64,000 bases of DNA from Shimia haliotis (GTDB lineage: Bacteria; Pseudomonadota; Alphaproteobacteria; Rhodobacterales; Rhodobacteraceae). The position numbers and the translations under genes are program-made. This document shows, in pieces, positions 9,498 through 19,277 of this stretch (position 1 is the first letter of the stretch; every line of letters starts with the position of its first letter). The DNA is taken from the NCBI RefSeq assembly GCF_900114415.1, contig NZ_FOSZ01000005.1:62001-126000 (forward strand), given 5' to 3'. The notes beneath the pieces are model-generated. The model worked only from the letters and a program-made list of their open reading frames with translations, made no database searches and was not told where the DNA came from.

Positions 9498-10148
9498 ATG
9501 AAACTCCCCTCCACAGTCGCAGCCGCCGCTTTCTGCGCGCCCTTGATGGTAGCTGGCACAGCCTCTGCACAAGGAATCACATGGTACTACGGTGTTGATT
9601 TTGTAAGCGACTACATTTCCAGCGGTGTGACCAATTCCAACGGCAGCGCCGCCATTCAACCTTGGGTCGAAGCAGAAGTCGGCAACTTCTATTTTGGCAC
9701 CTGGATGTCCAACGTAGACTTGGGCACCACCGACGATTGGGAAACCGACCTTTACTTTGGTTACCGGAATTCGATCAACGATCAGTGGTCCTATGACGTC
9801 GGCTACGCCCGTTACCTTTATAACGGCGAGCTGGGCAACGACTCCGGCGAAATCGTCGGTCAATTGACTTTCACGCCGTCGACTGCTGTCGATCTCACCG
9901 GCTATGCCGCATATGACCCAGAGAACGAACTGTGGAACTACCGCGCCGAACTCGGCTATGCCCTCAACGACAAAATCTCGTTTGAAGGTCAGTACGGCCA
10001 CTCCGAATCCTACGGCCACGATTACTGGCTGATCGGCGGTTCCTATGCGTTCACCGACTTTGCGGCAGCCAACGTGACTTACCACGGCACCGACAACGAC
10101 GTGCTCGGCGATGCCGGCTGGGTCGCGACTGTCAGCTTCGCCTTCTGA
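9498..10148 (+). CDS. Small outer-membrane channel protein, TorF/Gcw_chp family
   Basis: Secreted beta-barrel of 216 residues. The signal peptide spans about 1-24 (cleavage after ASA), then GITWYYGVDFVSDYISSGVTN, the opening typical of the Gcw_chp (TorF putative porin) family. The rest alternates aromatic and polar residues as in short beta-strands and ends AFTDFAA...WVATVSFAF; the terminal Phe is the usual signal for outer-membrane insertion. Acidic and rich in Tyr and Trp. Transport specificity is unknown for this family. Confidence 0.85.
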   Translation: MKLPSTVAAAAFCAPLMVAGTASAQGITWYYGVDFVSDYISSGVTNSNGSAAIQPWVEAEVGNFYFGTWMSNVDLGTTDDWETDLYFGYRNSINDQWSYDVGYARYLYNGELGNDSGEIVGQLTFTPSTAVDLTGYAAYDPENELWNYRAELGYALNDKISFEGQYGHSESYGHDYWLIGGSYAFTDFAAANVTYHGTDNDVLGDAGWVATVSFAF

Positions 10149-10163
10149 TCGCGCTTCACTTCA

Positions 10164-10190
10164 TCAGGGTGGCCGCCCCGGCCGCCCTGA
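10164..10190 (+). terminator. Hairpin after the porin gene, terminator-like without a U tract
   Basis: An 11-pair stem (TCAGGGTGGCC against GGCCGCCCTGA) with a five-base loop begins 15 bases after the porin stop. No run of T follows, so it may protect the transcript's 3' end rather than terminate alone. Confidence 0.45.
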
Positions 10191-10222
10191 CTTGGCGGAA
10201 ACACGCCAAGCTCGGTTTCTAG

Positions 10223-11353
<1,131 letters not shown>

Positions 11354-11433
11354 GGGCCTGACCCATATGTGAGTTTGGTTGGCACGTTCAGGCGTGCTAA
11401 ACCACTGCACAACATCAGATCAATGGGGGCACT

Positions 11434-12327
11434 TTGGCAAAAGATCGCAATCAGGGCGAAGACTTCTCCGGCCCGCTCAAGCGGTTGCTTTTGGGTGTCA
11501 TTCTCCTTGTCCTGATTGGCATTTTTATTGTCTGGCGCATCGACAGCCCGCGCGTAGAACGCTTTCGCGCACAAATCACAGATACCGTTGTTCCAAGCTT
11601 TGATTGGGCCATGTCCCCAGTCACCGGCGCCGTCAATATGCTGCGCGATTTTCAAAGCTATCAGCGCATCGTGGAGCAGAACCGCGAATTGCGGCGCGAG
11701 CTACAACAGATGAAAGTCTGGAAAGAGGCCGCCCTGCAGCTCGAACAGGAAAACGCGCGCCTTCTTGATCTTAACAACGTGCGCCTTGACCCCCGTCTGA
11801 CTTTTATCACTGGCGTGGTTCTGGCCGACAGCGGCTCGCCGTTCCGCCAATCAGTGCTGCTGAACATTGGCCAGCGCGACGGCATTGTCGACGGCTGGGC
11901 CGCGATGGATGGTGTTGGCCTCGTTGGTCGCATTTCCGGCGTGGGCAGCTCCTCGTCGCGCGTGCTTCTTCTAACCGACAACTCAAGCCGCATTCCGGCC
12001 GTGATCCAACAGTCTGGACAGGCTGCGCTAATTGTCGGAGACAACTCCGTCGCGCCATTGATTGATTTTGTCGAGACACCGGATCTGGTCCGCCCCGGAG
12101 ACCGTGTTGTCACATCCGGCGACGGGGGGGTCTTCCCGGGTGGGTTGTTGATCGGTCAGGTTGCCGTGGACCCCAGCGGGCGTTTGCGCGTGCGCCCTGC
12201 GGCCGATTTTGAACGCCTAGAATTCCTCCGTGTTCTGCGCCACCATGGACAGGAACGGATCAACACCCATGGCAGGATCGTTCGTCCAGACGGGCCCGTC
12301 GCGCCCGCCGGTGGTCAGGATGGCTGA
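11434..12327 (+). CDS. mreC: Rod-shape-determining protein MreC
   Basis: Bitopic inner-membrane protein that links MreB to the periplasmic PBP2/RodA synthase. 297 residues from a TTG start (TTG GCA AAA GAT) shortly after a GGGGGC ribosome-site-like stretch; no better in-frame ATG is near. One transmembrane helix (about 15-36), a coiled coil (about 65-105, QNRELRRELQQMKVWKEAA) and the beta-rich core (VVLADSGSPFRQSVLLNIG, then LTDNSSRIPAVIQQSG). The extreme C-terminus is short, with no long proline tail. The mreD start overlaps the last codons. Confidence 0.93.
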   Translation: MAKDRNQGEDFSGPLKRLLLGVILLVLIGIFIVWRIDSPRVERFRAQITDTVVPSFDWAMSPVTGAVNMLRDFQSYQRIVEQNRELRRELQQMKVWKEAALQLEQENARLLDLNNVRLDPRLTFITGVVLADSGSPFRQSVLLNIGQRDGIVDGWAAMDGVGLVGRISGVGSSSSRVLLLTDNSSRIPAVIQQSGQAALIVGDNSVAPLIDFVETPDLVRPGDRVVTSGDGGVFPGGLLIGQVAVDPSGRLRVRPAADFERLEFLRVLRHHGQERINTHGRIVRPDGPVAPAGGQDG

Positions 12328-12853
12328 GGGGGTTGGTTCCCGAGTGTGGGGGATGCGCGTGCTTTTTGCCGCGTTGTGTCTGGCGTTTATCTTTCTCAAG
12401 CTCACCCCCTTTAGCACAGCCCCGCAGTTGTGGACCGGTCCGGACTGGATGGTGGTACTTTCGCTTGCTTGGGCTGCACGCCAACCGGATTACACTCCAG
12501 CGTGGCTGATCGCCGGAATGTTTCTGTTGGCGGATTTCCTGTTGATGCGCCCGCCGGGATTGGGGGCCTTTGTGATGGTGATCGCCGTCGAAGTCCAACG
12601 CCGCCGCGCCCCAAGCATACGCGATGCGACCTTTGTCACCGAATGGGCAACAGCGGCGGGCCTTATGCTGGCAACCGCCTTGGCGGCCCGCCTCATCATG
12701 TTGGTCGTTTTTGTAGATCCCCCCTCCCTTGGGCTCACGCTCATTCAAGTATTGATGAATTTTGCCACCTATCCACTTGTGGTATTGCTCTCTCAAGTCC
12801 TGTTTGGCGTGCGGCGGCAGGCCGCGCGTGACGGGCATTTGGGGACCACCTGA
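12320..12853 (+). CDS. mreD: Rod-shape-determining protein MreD
   Basis: Polytopic membrane protein of the elongation complex. About 177 residues from MAEGVGSRVWGMRVL; this ATG overlaps the mreC stop by eight bases (ATGGCTGA). The frame is open further upstream, but that would run far into mreC. Five helices are predicted, with the family pattern DWMVVLSLAWAARQPDYTP and FLLADFLLMRPPGLGAF in the middle. Its TGA overlaps the following ATG (TGATG), so the genes are translationally coupled. Confidence 0.88.
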   Translation: MAEGVGSRVWGMRVLFAALCLAFIFLKLTPFSTAPQLWTGPDWMVVLSLAWAARQPDYTPAWLIAGMFLLADFLLMRPPGLGAFVMVIAVEVQRRRAPSIRDATFVTEWATAAGLMLATALAARLIMLVVFVDPPSLGLTLIQVLMNFATYPLVVLLSQVLFGVRRQAARDGHLGTT

Positions 12854-14796
12854 TGAGAAAGAACCCTCAGGAAAATGCCGAAACGCACAGCCGCGTCACG
12901 AGACGGGCGCTTCTTTTGGGAGGCGCACAGCTTGTGTTTATGGGCGGCCTTGGCCTGCGCATGCGTCAGCTTCAGCTCGAGCAGGCAGACCAGTTCCGTC
13001 TGCTCGCCGAAGAAAACCGCATCAACATCCGACTGATACCGCCGGCCCGCGGCCAGATTTTTGACCGCAACGGGGTTGCCATCGCGCGCAACGAGCCTGC
13101 GTACCGAATTACTCTTGTTCCAGAAGACGCCGGTGATGTGGATGAGGTGATCGCCCGCCTCGCCTCTTTGATCGAACTCGATCCGGGAGAGTTGGAAGCC
13201 GCCGCCGCGGAGATGAAACGATCTCCGCCGTTTCTGCCGGTGACTGTGGCAGATCGCATCTCATGGGAAGACCTGTCTCGGGTTGCCGTGAACACGCCAG
13301 TGTTACCCGGTGTCACTCCCGAAGTGGGCTTGTCTCGGTTTTATCCTATGCGCGGTGATTTTGCTCATGTGGTCGGCTACGTTGGTCCGGTATCGGACTA
13401 TGATCTGTCAAAAATTGAAAATCCGGATCAGCTTCTGCGCATCCCCCGCTTTCAGATCGGCAAAGTGGGCCTGGAAGGCAAAATGGAGGAATCTCTGCGC
13501 GGGAAGGCCGGCACAAAACGCGTCGAAGTGAATGCGGTAGGCCGCGTCATGCGCGAACTGGACCGTCGGGAAGGCCAACAGGGCGACGATGTGCAATTGA
13601 CCATCGATCAGGGGCTGCAGTCTTACACGCAAGCCCGCCTTGGTGACGAAAGCGCCGCAGCGATCGTTATGGATTGCAATACAGGCGATCTGTTGACTGT
13701 TGCCTCAGCGCCCACATTTGATCCCAACCTCTTTGTAGAGGGCATTTCCGTTGCTGCGTATCGCGAGTTGACGGACAATGACTACCGCCCCCTGGCCGCA
13801 AAAACAGTTCAAGGCACTTATCCTCCCGGCTCCACCTTCAAAATGATCACTGCGTTAGCCGCGCTTGAGGAAGGCATTGCCTTTCCCGATCACACTGTGT
13901 GGTGCCCGGGACACCTTGAAGTCTCCAACCGCCGCTTTCACTGCTGGAAACGCGCGGGCCATGGCCATGTGAACCTTGCTCAGGCTCTGCGCGAAAGCTG
14001 TGACGTCTATTTCTACGAACTCGCGCTCGAAGTCGGCATCGACAAGATCTCTGCGATGGCCGCCCGCTTTGGCATCGGCGAGCGCTTCGACCTGCCTATG
14101 TCGGGTGTCGCCAAGGGGCTGAACCCGACACGGGACTGGAAACGCGATGTGCGCGGCGCGGACTGGGTTGTCGGGGACACGGTGAATGTCTCGATCGGAC
14201 AGGGGTTTGTTCTGACGTCGCCCTTGCAGCTGGCGGTGATGACCGCGCGCTTGGCGACGGGTCGCGATGTGTCGCCCCGCCTTGTGAAATCCATCAATGG
14301 CGTGGACACGCCACAGCCCCCCTCCAAACGGCTTGGCATCAACGAAGCCTTTCTGAATGAAGTGCGGCGCGGGATGTATGCCGTTTCCAATCACCGGCGA
14401 GGCACCGCCTATGGAAGCAGGATCATCGAAGATACCAATCGTCTCGCGGGAAAAACCGGCACCTCGCAAGTCCGCAACATCACCGCAGCTGAACGCGCGC
14501 GCGGTGTGTCACGCAACGAAGATCTGCCATGGAACCGGCGCGACCATGCGCTGTTTGTGAACTTTGCGCCTTATGACAATCCGAAATATGCCGTGGCCGT
14601 GGTGGTGGAACATGGCGGCGGCGGGTCAAAGGCCGCTGCACCAATCGCCCGCGACATCACCCTGCAAGCGCTGCACGGTGGCCAGCCGCCGCTGGAAGCT
14701 TACCCGGCCAAGGACCGAAAACGCATCGAGGAGCAACAGGAACGGCTGCAAAAACTCGTTCCCGGACGCAACCTCACGCGGCGGGACAGAGCCTAG
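12853..14796 (+). CDS. mrdA: Penicillin-binding protein 2 (peptidoglycan transpeptidase of the elongasome)
   Basis: Class B penicillin-binding protein that cross-links new lateral peptidoglycan, paired with RodA. 647 residues. A membrane anchor at about 17-38 follows a charged N-terminus; the pedestal domain carries PPARGQIFDRNGVAIARNEP (about 62-80). The transpeptidase domain has the nucleophile motif STFK with Ser327, the second motif SCD at 382-384 in place of SxN (SxD is common in PBP2), and KTGT from Lys534. All catalytic motifs are intact. The basic C-terminal tail (KDRKRIEEQQERLQKL) is cytoplasm-like in composition and unexplained. Confidence 0.95.
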   Translation: MRKNPQENAETHSRVTRRALLLGGAQLVFMGGLGLRMRQLQLEQADQFRLLAEENRINIRLIPPARGQIFDRNGVAIARNEPAYRITLVPEDAGDVDEVIARLASLIELDPGELEAAAAEMKRSPPFLPVTVADRISWEDLSRVAVNTPVLPGVTPEVGLSRFYPMRGDFAHVVGYVGPVSDYDLSKIENPDQLLRIPRFQIGKVGLEGKMEESLRGKAGTKRVEVNAVGRVMRELDRREGQQGDDVQLTIDQGLQSYTQARLGDESAAAIVMDCNTGDLLTVASAPTFDPNLFVEGISVAAYRELTDNDYRPLAAKTVQGTYPPGSTFKMITALAALEEGIAFPDHTVWCPGHLEVSNRRFHCWKRAGHGHVNLAQALRESCDVYFYELALEVGIDKISAMAARFGIGERFDLPMSGVAKGLNPTRDWKRDVRGADWVVGDTVNVSIGQGFVLTSPLQLAVMTARLATGRDVSPRLVKSINGVDTPQPPSKRLGINEAFLNEVRRGMYAVSNHRRGTAYGSRIIEDTNRLAGKTGTSQVRNITAAERARGVSRNEDLPWNRRDHALFVNFAPYDNPKYAVAVVVEHGGGGSKAAAPIARDITLQALHGGQPPLEAYPAKDRKRIEEQQERLQKLVPGRNLTRRDRA

Positions 14797-14804
14797 GAGC
14801 CGGC

Positions 14805-15944
14805 ATGAGTTATCTTGAGTATTCCGTCAAACATGTGCCAACCGGGCCGAGCAAGATCCTGCATTTTAACTGGGCCTTGCTACTTTTGATCAGCGCCGTG
14901 GCGGGAGTCGGATTTCTGATGCTGTATTCGGTGGCCGGAGGGTCATTCCAACCGTGGGCCGAACCGCAAATGAAACGATACGCTTTGGGCGTGGTTGTGA
15001 TGTTCATGTGCGCGATGGTGCCCATTTGGTTCTGGCGCTCGGTCTCCGGCGCCGCATACCTTGGCACCCTTGTTTTGCTGGTTCTGGTCGAAGTGATGGG
15101 CAGCGTCGGGATGGGCGCGCAGCGATGGATTGACCTTGGCTTCATGCGCCTCCAGCCAAGTGAGTTGATGAAGGTCACGCTGGTGATGGCCTTGGCTGCC
15201 TACTATGATTGGCTGCCGCCGCGCAAAACGTCGCGGCCGCAATATGTTCTAATCCCCGTCATTCTGATCCTCATTCCGACGGCCATGGTGCTGCGCCAAC
15301 CGGACCTTGGCACCTCTATCCTTCTGCTGACCGGAGGCGCCATCGTGATGTTCGCCGCTGGGGTGCATTGGGGGTATTTCACAGCCGTGATTAGCATGGG
15401 GGTCGGACTGGTTTTTGCGGTTTTTCAATCGCGGGGCACCTCTTGGCAGCTTTTGAAAGACTATCAATACCGGCGCATCGACACCTTTTTGGATCCTGCC
15501 TCTGACCCACTGGGCGCGGGCTATCACATCACCCAGTCAAAGATTGCGCTTGGCTCCGGCGGCTGGACGGGCCGCGGCTTTATGCAAGGCACACAAAGCC
15601 GGCTGAATTTTCTTCCGGAAAAGCACACCGACTTTATTTTTACCACGCTGGCAGAAGAGTTCGGCTACATCGGGGCCATCTCTTTGCTGGCGCTGTATAT
15701 GCTGATCATTCTCTTTTGCCTCGCAAGCGCGATCTCGAACCGCGACCGCTATGCCTCTTTGCTGACCATCGGAGTTGCGAGCACGTTTTTCCTGTTCTTT
15801 GCCGTCAACATGTCGATGGTCATGGGGCTCGCACCGGTGGTCGGTGTGCCGCTTCCTTTGGTCAGCTATGGCGGCTCCGCGATGCTCGTTCTGATGTTGG
15901 CGTTTGGCCTTTTGCAAAGCGCGCACGTCCACCGTCCGCGATAA
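14805..15944 (+). CDS. mrdB: Rod-shape-determining protein RodA (SEDS peptidoglycan glycosyltransferase)
   Basis: SEDS-family polymerase working with PBP2. 379 residues and about ten transmembrane helices. Conserved blocks are GAQRWIDLGFMRLQPSELMK (about 105-124) and the loop with LPEKHTDFIFTTLAEEFGYIG (about 267-287), followed by the C-terminal VVGVPLPLVSYGGSAMLVLM. The start lies eight bases after the mrdA stop and is preceded by AGGAGCCGGC. Last gene of the elongation operon. Confidence 0.95.
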   Translation: MSYLEYSVKHVPTGPSKILHFNWALLLLISAVAGVGFLMLYSVAGGSFQPWAEPQMKRYALGVVVMFMCAMVPIWFWRSVSGAAYLGTLVLLVLVEVMGSVGMGAQRWIDLGFMRLQPSELMKVTLVMALAAYYDWLPPRKTSRPQYVLIPVILILIPTAMVLRQPDLGTSILLLTGGAIVMFAAGVHWGYFTAVISMGVGLVFAVFQSRGTSWQLLKDYQYRRIDTFLDPASDPLGAGYHITQSKIALGSGGWTGRGFMQGTQSRLNFLPEKHTDFIFTTLAEEFGYIGAISLLALYMLIILFCLASAISNRDRYASLLTIGVASTFFLFFAVNMSMVMGLAPVVGVPLPLVSYGGSAMLVLMLAFGLLQSAHVHRPR

Positions 15945-15982
15945 CAAGCCACCCAATGCACGGCCAATGGGCCGGCCCCTAT

Positions 15983-16001
15983 CTCACAGCACCGCTGTGA
16001 G
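15983..16001 (+). terminator. Perfect short hairpin downstream of mrdB
   Basis: CTCACAGC and GCTGTGAG form a perfect 8-pair stem with a three-base loop, 38 bases after the mrdB stop. A weaker stem (AGCAC...GTGCT followed by TTTC) comes directly after it. It may end the mre operon; the missing U tract keeps the call tentative. Confidence 0.35.
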
Positions 16002-16088
16002 CACACCCCGAGGTGCTTTCGGCCCATTAGAAGGCTGCTTGTCCTCAGAACGGCCTTGTGCGCAAATGCGCCCAAACAGGAGGACATC

Positions 16089-16499
16089 ATGAGCGTTTTT
16101 CATTTGGCTTTTAACGTCAGGGATCTGGACGAAACACGCGCCTTTTACGGCGATCTCCTTGGGTGTCGAGAGGGCCGCAGCACCGAAACCTGGGTGGATT
16201 TTGATTTCTTCGGTCATCAGATCTCGCTGCATCTGGGCGAACCCTTTGCAACGGCCAATACGGGCCATGTGGGCGACCATTTGGTGCCTATGCCGCATCT
16301 CGGAGTGATTTTGCCCAAACCAAGCTGGGACGCACTGGCCCAGAGGCTGACAGAGGCCGGAATGGACTTCGTTCTTGCGCCTTTCACCCGCTTCAAGGGC
16401 GAACCTGGTGAGCAAAGCACGATGTTCTTTCGGGATCCTTCAGGCAATCCGATCGAGATCAAGGGATTTGCAGATATGGACGGAGTATTTGCATCATGA
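16089..16499 (+). CDS. VOC family (glyoxalase/bleomycin-resistance fold) protein
   Basis: 136 residues starting MSVFHLAFNVRDLDETRAFY; the ATG follows AGGAGGACATC, a near-perfect ribosome site. It shows one full vicinal-oxygen-chelate module: the N-terminal beta-alpha-beta unit with FYGDLLGC, a His (SLHLGEP, near 51) and the C-terminal TMFFRDPSGNPIEIKGF with the Glu used as metal ligand. The fold covers many enzymes and binding proteins, so the substrate is not assignable. The stop overlaps the ghrA start by four bases, so the two are probably used together. Confidence 0.85.
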   Translation: MSVFHLAFNVRDLDETRAFYGDLLGCREGRSTETWVDFDFFGHQISLHLGEPFATANTGHVGDHLVPMPHLGVILPKPSWDALAQRLTEAGMDFVLAPFTRFKGEPGEQSTMFFRDPSGNPIEIKGFADMDGVFAS

Positions 16500-17425
16500 T
16501 CAACGTGCTTTTCGCTGCCAAGCCGGATCGCTGGGACGAATATGAGGCGGACCTCCGCACCGCATTCGCAGCGCTGGACCTGCCTGTCGATCTGCGCACC
16601 GAGTTCCCGGCGCAAGACGTGGACTACATCATCTATGCCCCCAACAGTCCAGTGCAGGACTTTCGCCCCTATACCCGCTGCAAGGCGGTGTTGAACCTGT
16701 GGGCCGGTGTCGAGAATGTTGTCGGCAATGACACCCTGACTCAGCCCCTCGCCCGCATGGTCGATCCCGGGATGACGCAAGGCATGATTGAATTTGTCGT
16801 CGGCCACGTCATGCGGCATCACCTCGGGATGGATTTGCACATTCATGGCCAAGACGGTGTCTGGCGCGACCATGTCCCGCCGCTCGCGCAGGATCGGCGT
16901 GTTTCGGTGCTTGGCCTTGGGGAACTTGGGATGGCCTGTGCCAACGCATTGTCCGGTCTGGGCTTTCCGGTCACAGGATGGAGCCGCCGCGCCAAATCAG
17001 CCCCCAACATCACGTGTCGTCATGGCGAGGACGGCTTGCGCGAAACACTGGAACAGGCCGATATCTTGATCCTGTTGCTGCCCAAAACGGCGTCTACAGA
17101 AAACCTGTTGAACGAAGAACGCCTAAGCTGGATGCCCAAGGGCGCGGTTATTGTGAACCCAGGTCGCGGGCAGCTAATCGACGACACCGCCCTTCTGGCT
17201 TCGCTTGACGCGGGCCACATCGCACATGCGACACTGGACGTCTTCCGGATCGAACCGCTGCCGGTCGATCATCGCTATTGGTCGCACCCACAGGTGACGG
17301 TCACGCCGCACATCGCTTCTGAAACTCGCGCCCGCACCGCATCCGAGGTGATTGCGGAAAACATCCGGCGGGGCGAAGTCGGGGAGGACTTCCTGCACCT
17401 TGTAGATCGAACCGCAGGGTATTGA
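16496..17425 (+). CDS. ghrA: Glyoxylate/hydroxypyruvate reductase A (D-2-hydroxyacid dehydrogenase)
   Basis: NAD(P)H-dependent reductase of glyoxylate and hydroxypyruvate, GhrA branch of the D-2-hydroxyacid dehydrogenases. 309 residues. The nucleotide-binding loop is SVLGLGELGMACANALSGLG (about 137-156), followed by TGWSRR, where the Arg residues favour NADPH. The catalytic Arg lies in VIVNPGRGQLIDD, and the Glu-His pair in DVFRIEPLPVDHRYWSHPQVTVTPHIAS. The N-terminal half is the short GhrA type. It overlaps the VOC gene by four bases. Confidence 0.88.
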   Translation: MINVLFAAKPDRWDEYEADLRTAFAALDLPVDLRTEFPAQDVDYIIYAPNSPVQDFRPYTRCKAVLNLWAGVENVVGNDTLTQPLARMVDPGMTQGMIEFVVGHVMRHHLGMDLHIHGQDGVWRDHVPPLAQDRRVSVLGLGELGMACANALSGLGFPVTGWSRRAKSAPNITCRHGEDGLRETLEQADILILLLPKTASTENLLNEERLSWMPKGAVIVNPGRGQLIDDTALLASLDAGHIAHATLDVFRIEPLPVDHRYWSHPQVTVTPHIASETRARTASEVIAENIRRGEVGEDFLHLVDRTAGY

Positions 17426-17476
17426 CGGCGAAACGGCGAACGAGGGCGATGCCAGCCGCATCAAACCCGCGTTACG

Positions 17477-18268
17477 TCACTTCAATATCGGCGGATTATC
17501 CGGGTCGCTGCCGGGCGTCACCGGCACATAGTCCTGCCGCTGTTCCGGCTGTGGAAGGTCAAACCGAAGGCCCGCACGTGCCAATTGGGCCGCCGCCACA
17601 TCATTGGCGCCGAAAAACGCGACATCCAAAGCCCCCGCTTCAATGCCTGAGAATGTCAGCGCTTCGTTCACTGCCTTGGCCAACGCACCTTGGGCCGCTT
17701 CCACCGCATCAACAAATCCCAGCATATGCGATTTGGCGCCGGACTCGTAAGTCACGCCGACGAGATAGGCCATTTTGGCCAAACCGGCTGTGGTGGCCAG
17801 CTTTGCATCCAGCGCAGCAATAAGGGTTTCCGGCAACCCTGCGGGCGCTGTGAAGGCCTCTACCTTGGCTTCCATTTCATCTGGGGCATGGGTCAGTGTA
17901 TCCACCAGCCAGCCAAGCGCCTCGGCCGGCACCAACATCGATGAAGGCGCAATTTCAGGGTTAAGCGCAAGCCCGATCCCCTGCCCCGCGAGCATATTGG
18001 CAATGATCCGGCCAGACAGCGCGGCATAGGGCGCGACACGGCCAACAAACTGGCTTAGCCGCTCCTCGGTATCAAAAACCAGAACGAAAGACGCATCCGA
18101 CGTTTCAAACACCTCCGGCGCAATCCGATCGCCTTCAGGCTCTTTTTCCAGAAGCAGAAACAATTCGGCATCCGCCAACCGCTCAAAAAACCGCAACCGC
18201 GCGCCATCATCCGACGGAGCGGCTTCCATTGCGGCGTGGAATTGATCAAGCGGGGTCACATCAGTCAT
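17477..18268 (-). CDS. SseB family protein
   Basis: 263 residues. The N-terminal half (about 1-125) matches the SseB N-terminal domain: FFERLADAELFLLLEKEP, FVLVFDTEERLSQFV and the loop with LNPEIAPSSMLVPAEALGWL. The C-terminal half has the features of the companion SseB C-terminal domain (AKMAYLVGVTYESGAKSHML). No catalytic motif is seen; the biochemical role of these proteins is not established. The start overlaps the stop of the uracil-DNA-glycosylase-family gene by four bases. Confidence 0.8.
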   Translation of the reverse strand: MTDVTPLDQFHAAMEAAPSDDGARLRFFERLADAELFLLLEKEPEGDRIAPEVFETSDASFVLVFDTEERLSQFVGRVAPYAALSGRIIANMLAGQGIGLALNPEIAPSSMLVPAEALGWLVDTLTHAPDEMEAKVEAFTAPAGLPETLIAALDAKLATTAGLAKMAYLVGVTYESGAKSHMLGFVDAVEAAQGALAKAVNEALTFSGIEAGALDVAFFGANDVAAAQLARAGLRFDLPQPEQRQDYVPVTPGSDPDNPPILK

Positions 18269-18846
18269 GCGAGAACGTCCTCTATACGCGCCCGCAGCAC
18301 CGGAAGCAGATCTGCCTCAAACCACGGGTTCTTCTTGAGCCAAGCCGTATTCCGCCACGACGGATGAGGCAAGGGGAAGGCTAAGGGCGCATGGTCGCGC
18401 CACGCGGCAACCGTGTCGGTGACGCCGGCCTTGGTGCCAAAATGCCATTTCTGAGCGTGCCCGCCGACGACCAGTGTCAGGGGCACCTCGCCAAGCTCGT
18501 CCATCACACGTGCCCGCCATGTTTTGGCGCAGACCGGCGGCGGCGGCAGGTCGCTGCCCTTGGCATTGTAGCCCGGAAAACAGAAAGCCATTGGCACTAT
18601 GGCGATGCGAGATTTGTCATAAAATGTCGCCTCATTCACTCCCATCCACGCCCGCAACCGATCCCCTGACGGATCGGTGAACGGCTTGCCGCTTGCGTGT
18701 ACACGTGCGCCCGGAGCCTGACCAACTATTAGGAGTCGCGCACCGCGTCGAAACCATGCCACAGGCCGAGGAGAATGCGCGCTGTGTGTTTGTAAAAACC
18801 GCGCCTCACACTCCCGACACGCGGCGATTTCTTCCTGCAAATCCAT
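18265..18846 (-). CDS. Uracil-DNA glycosylase family protein
   Basis: About 193 residues from MDLQEEIAACRECEARF, the usual N-terminus of this family in related bacteria; an alternative ATG at 18870 would add eight residues. Motif 1 of the superfamily reads LLIVGQAPGARVH, and motif 2 lies in the LPHPSWRN segment. CRECEARF supplies two cysteines close together, but the four-Cys cluster of family 4/5 glycosylases is not evident. It probably acts on damaged bases, but this subgroup is poorly characterised. The operator-like region of the divergent arsR lies just upstream. Confidence 0.78.
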   Translation of the reverse strand: MDLQEEIAACRECEARFLQTHSAHSPRPVAWFRRGARLLIVGQAPGARVHASGKPFTDPSGDRLRAWMGVNEATFYDKSRIAIVPMAFCFPGYNAKGSDLPPPPVCAKTWRARVMDELGEVPLTLVVGGHAQKWHFGTKAGVTDTVAAWRDHAPLAFPLPHPSWRNTAWLKKNPWFEADLLPVLRARIEDVLA

Positions 18847-18873
18847 AAGCTTGTGATAGCGGACAAACATTAC

Positions 18874-18937
18874 TTCGACAATTATCGAAATAAAAGCTTG
18901 CACCTCGGCTTCATTTCGATATTTTTAGAAATATGAA
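18874..18937. promoter_or_regulatory. Divergent operator region with two inverted repeats (ArsR-type)
   Basis: An AT-rich stretch between the divergent glycosylase-family and arsR genes. TTCGA-N6-TCGAA lies at 18874-18889. At 18910-18937, TTCAT.TTC and GAAATATGAA form an imperfect dyad with ATTTC-N10-GAAAT at its core. ArsR-family dimers typically bind such dyads. The second dyad runs through the arsR ATG at 18933, so repressor bound there would block its own start region. Confidence 0.55.
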
Positions 18938-19277
18938 ACATGACACTCCCACCGATATCACTCTCACCCTGGCGGCCTCGACATTTGCCGCGCTTGGGTC
19001 GGAACAACGTCTGTCTGTTCTGCGCAGTCTCGTGCGTGCCGGCAGCGACGGGTTGACCATCGGCGAGCTTGGCAAACGCACGGGCGTGACCGGCTCCACG
19101 CTGACACACCACATGAAAATCCTCGCTCAGGCGGGGCTTGTGACTCAAGAAAAACAGGGGCGCTCCATCATTTGCGCGGCGGTCGCGTATGACGCGGTCC
19201 GCGACCTCTCAACTTTCCTCCTCAAAGAATGCTGTGCAGACAGCACCAGCCCCGACAAGGACCACTCACATGGCTGA
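18933..19277 (+). CDS. ArsR/SmtB-family metalloregulator
   Basis: 114-residue winged-helix repressor. The helix-turn-helix spans about 41-72 (LTIGELGKRTGVTGSTLTHHMKIL), followed by the wing. The classic ELCVCDL metal site in the DNA-recognition helix is absent. Instead Cys100-Cys101 sit near the C-terminus, followed by a His-rich tail (DKDHSHG), so an inducer site at the C-terminal helix is plausible. No clear ribosome site precedes the ATG, which lies within the operator dyad; translation may be leaderless. The permease start overlaps its last eight bases, so they form one operon. Confidence 0.85.
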   Translation: MKHDTPTDITLTLAASTFAALGSEQRLSVLRSLVRAGSDGLTIGELGKRTGVTGSTLTHHMKILAQAGLVTQEKQGRSIICAAVAYDAVRDLSTFLLKECCADSTSPDKDHSHG

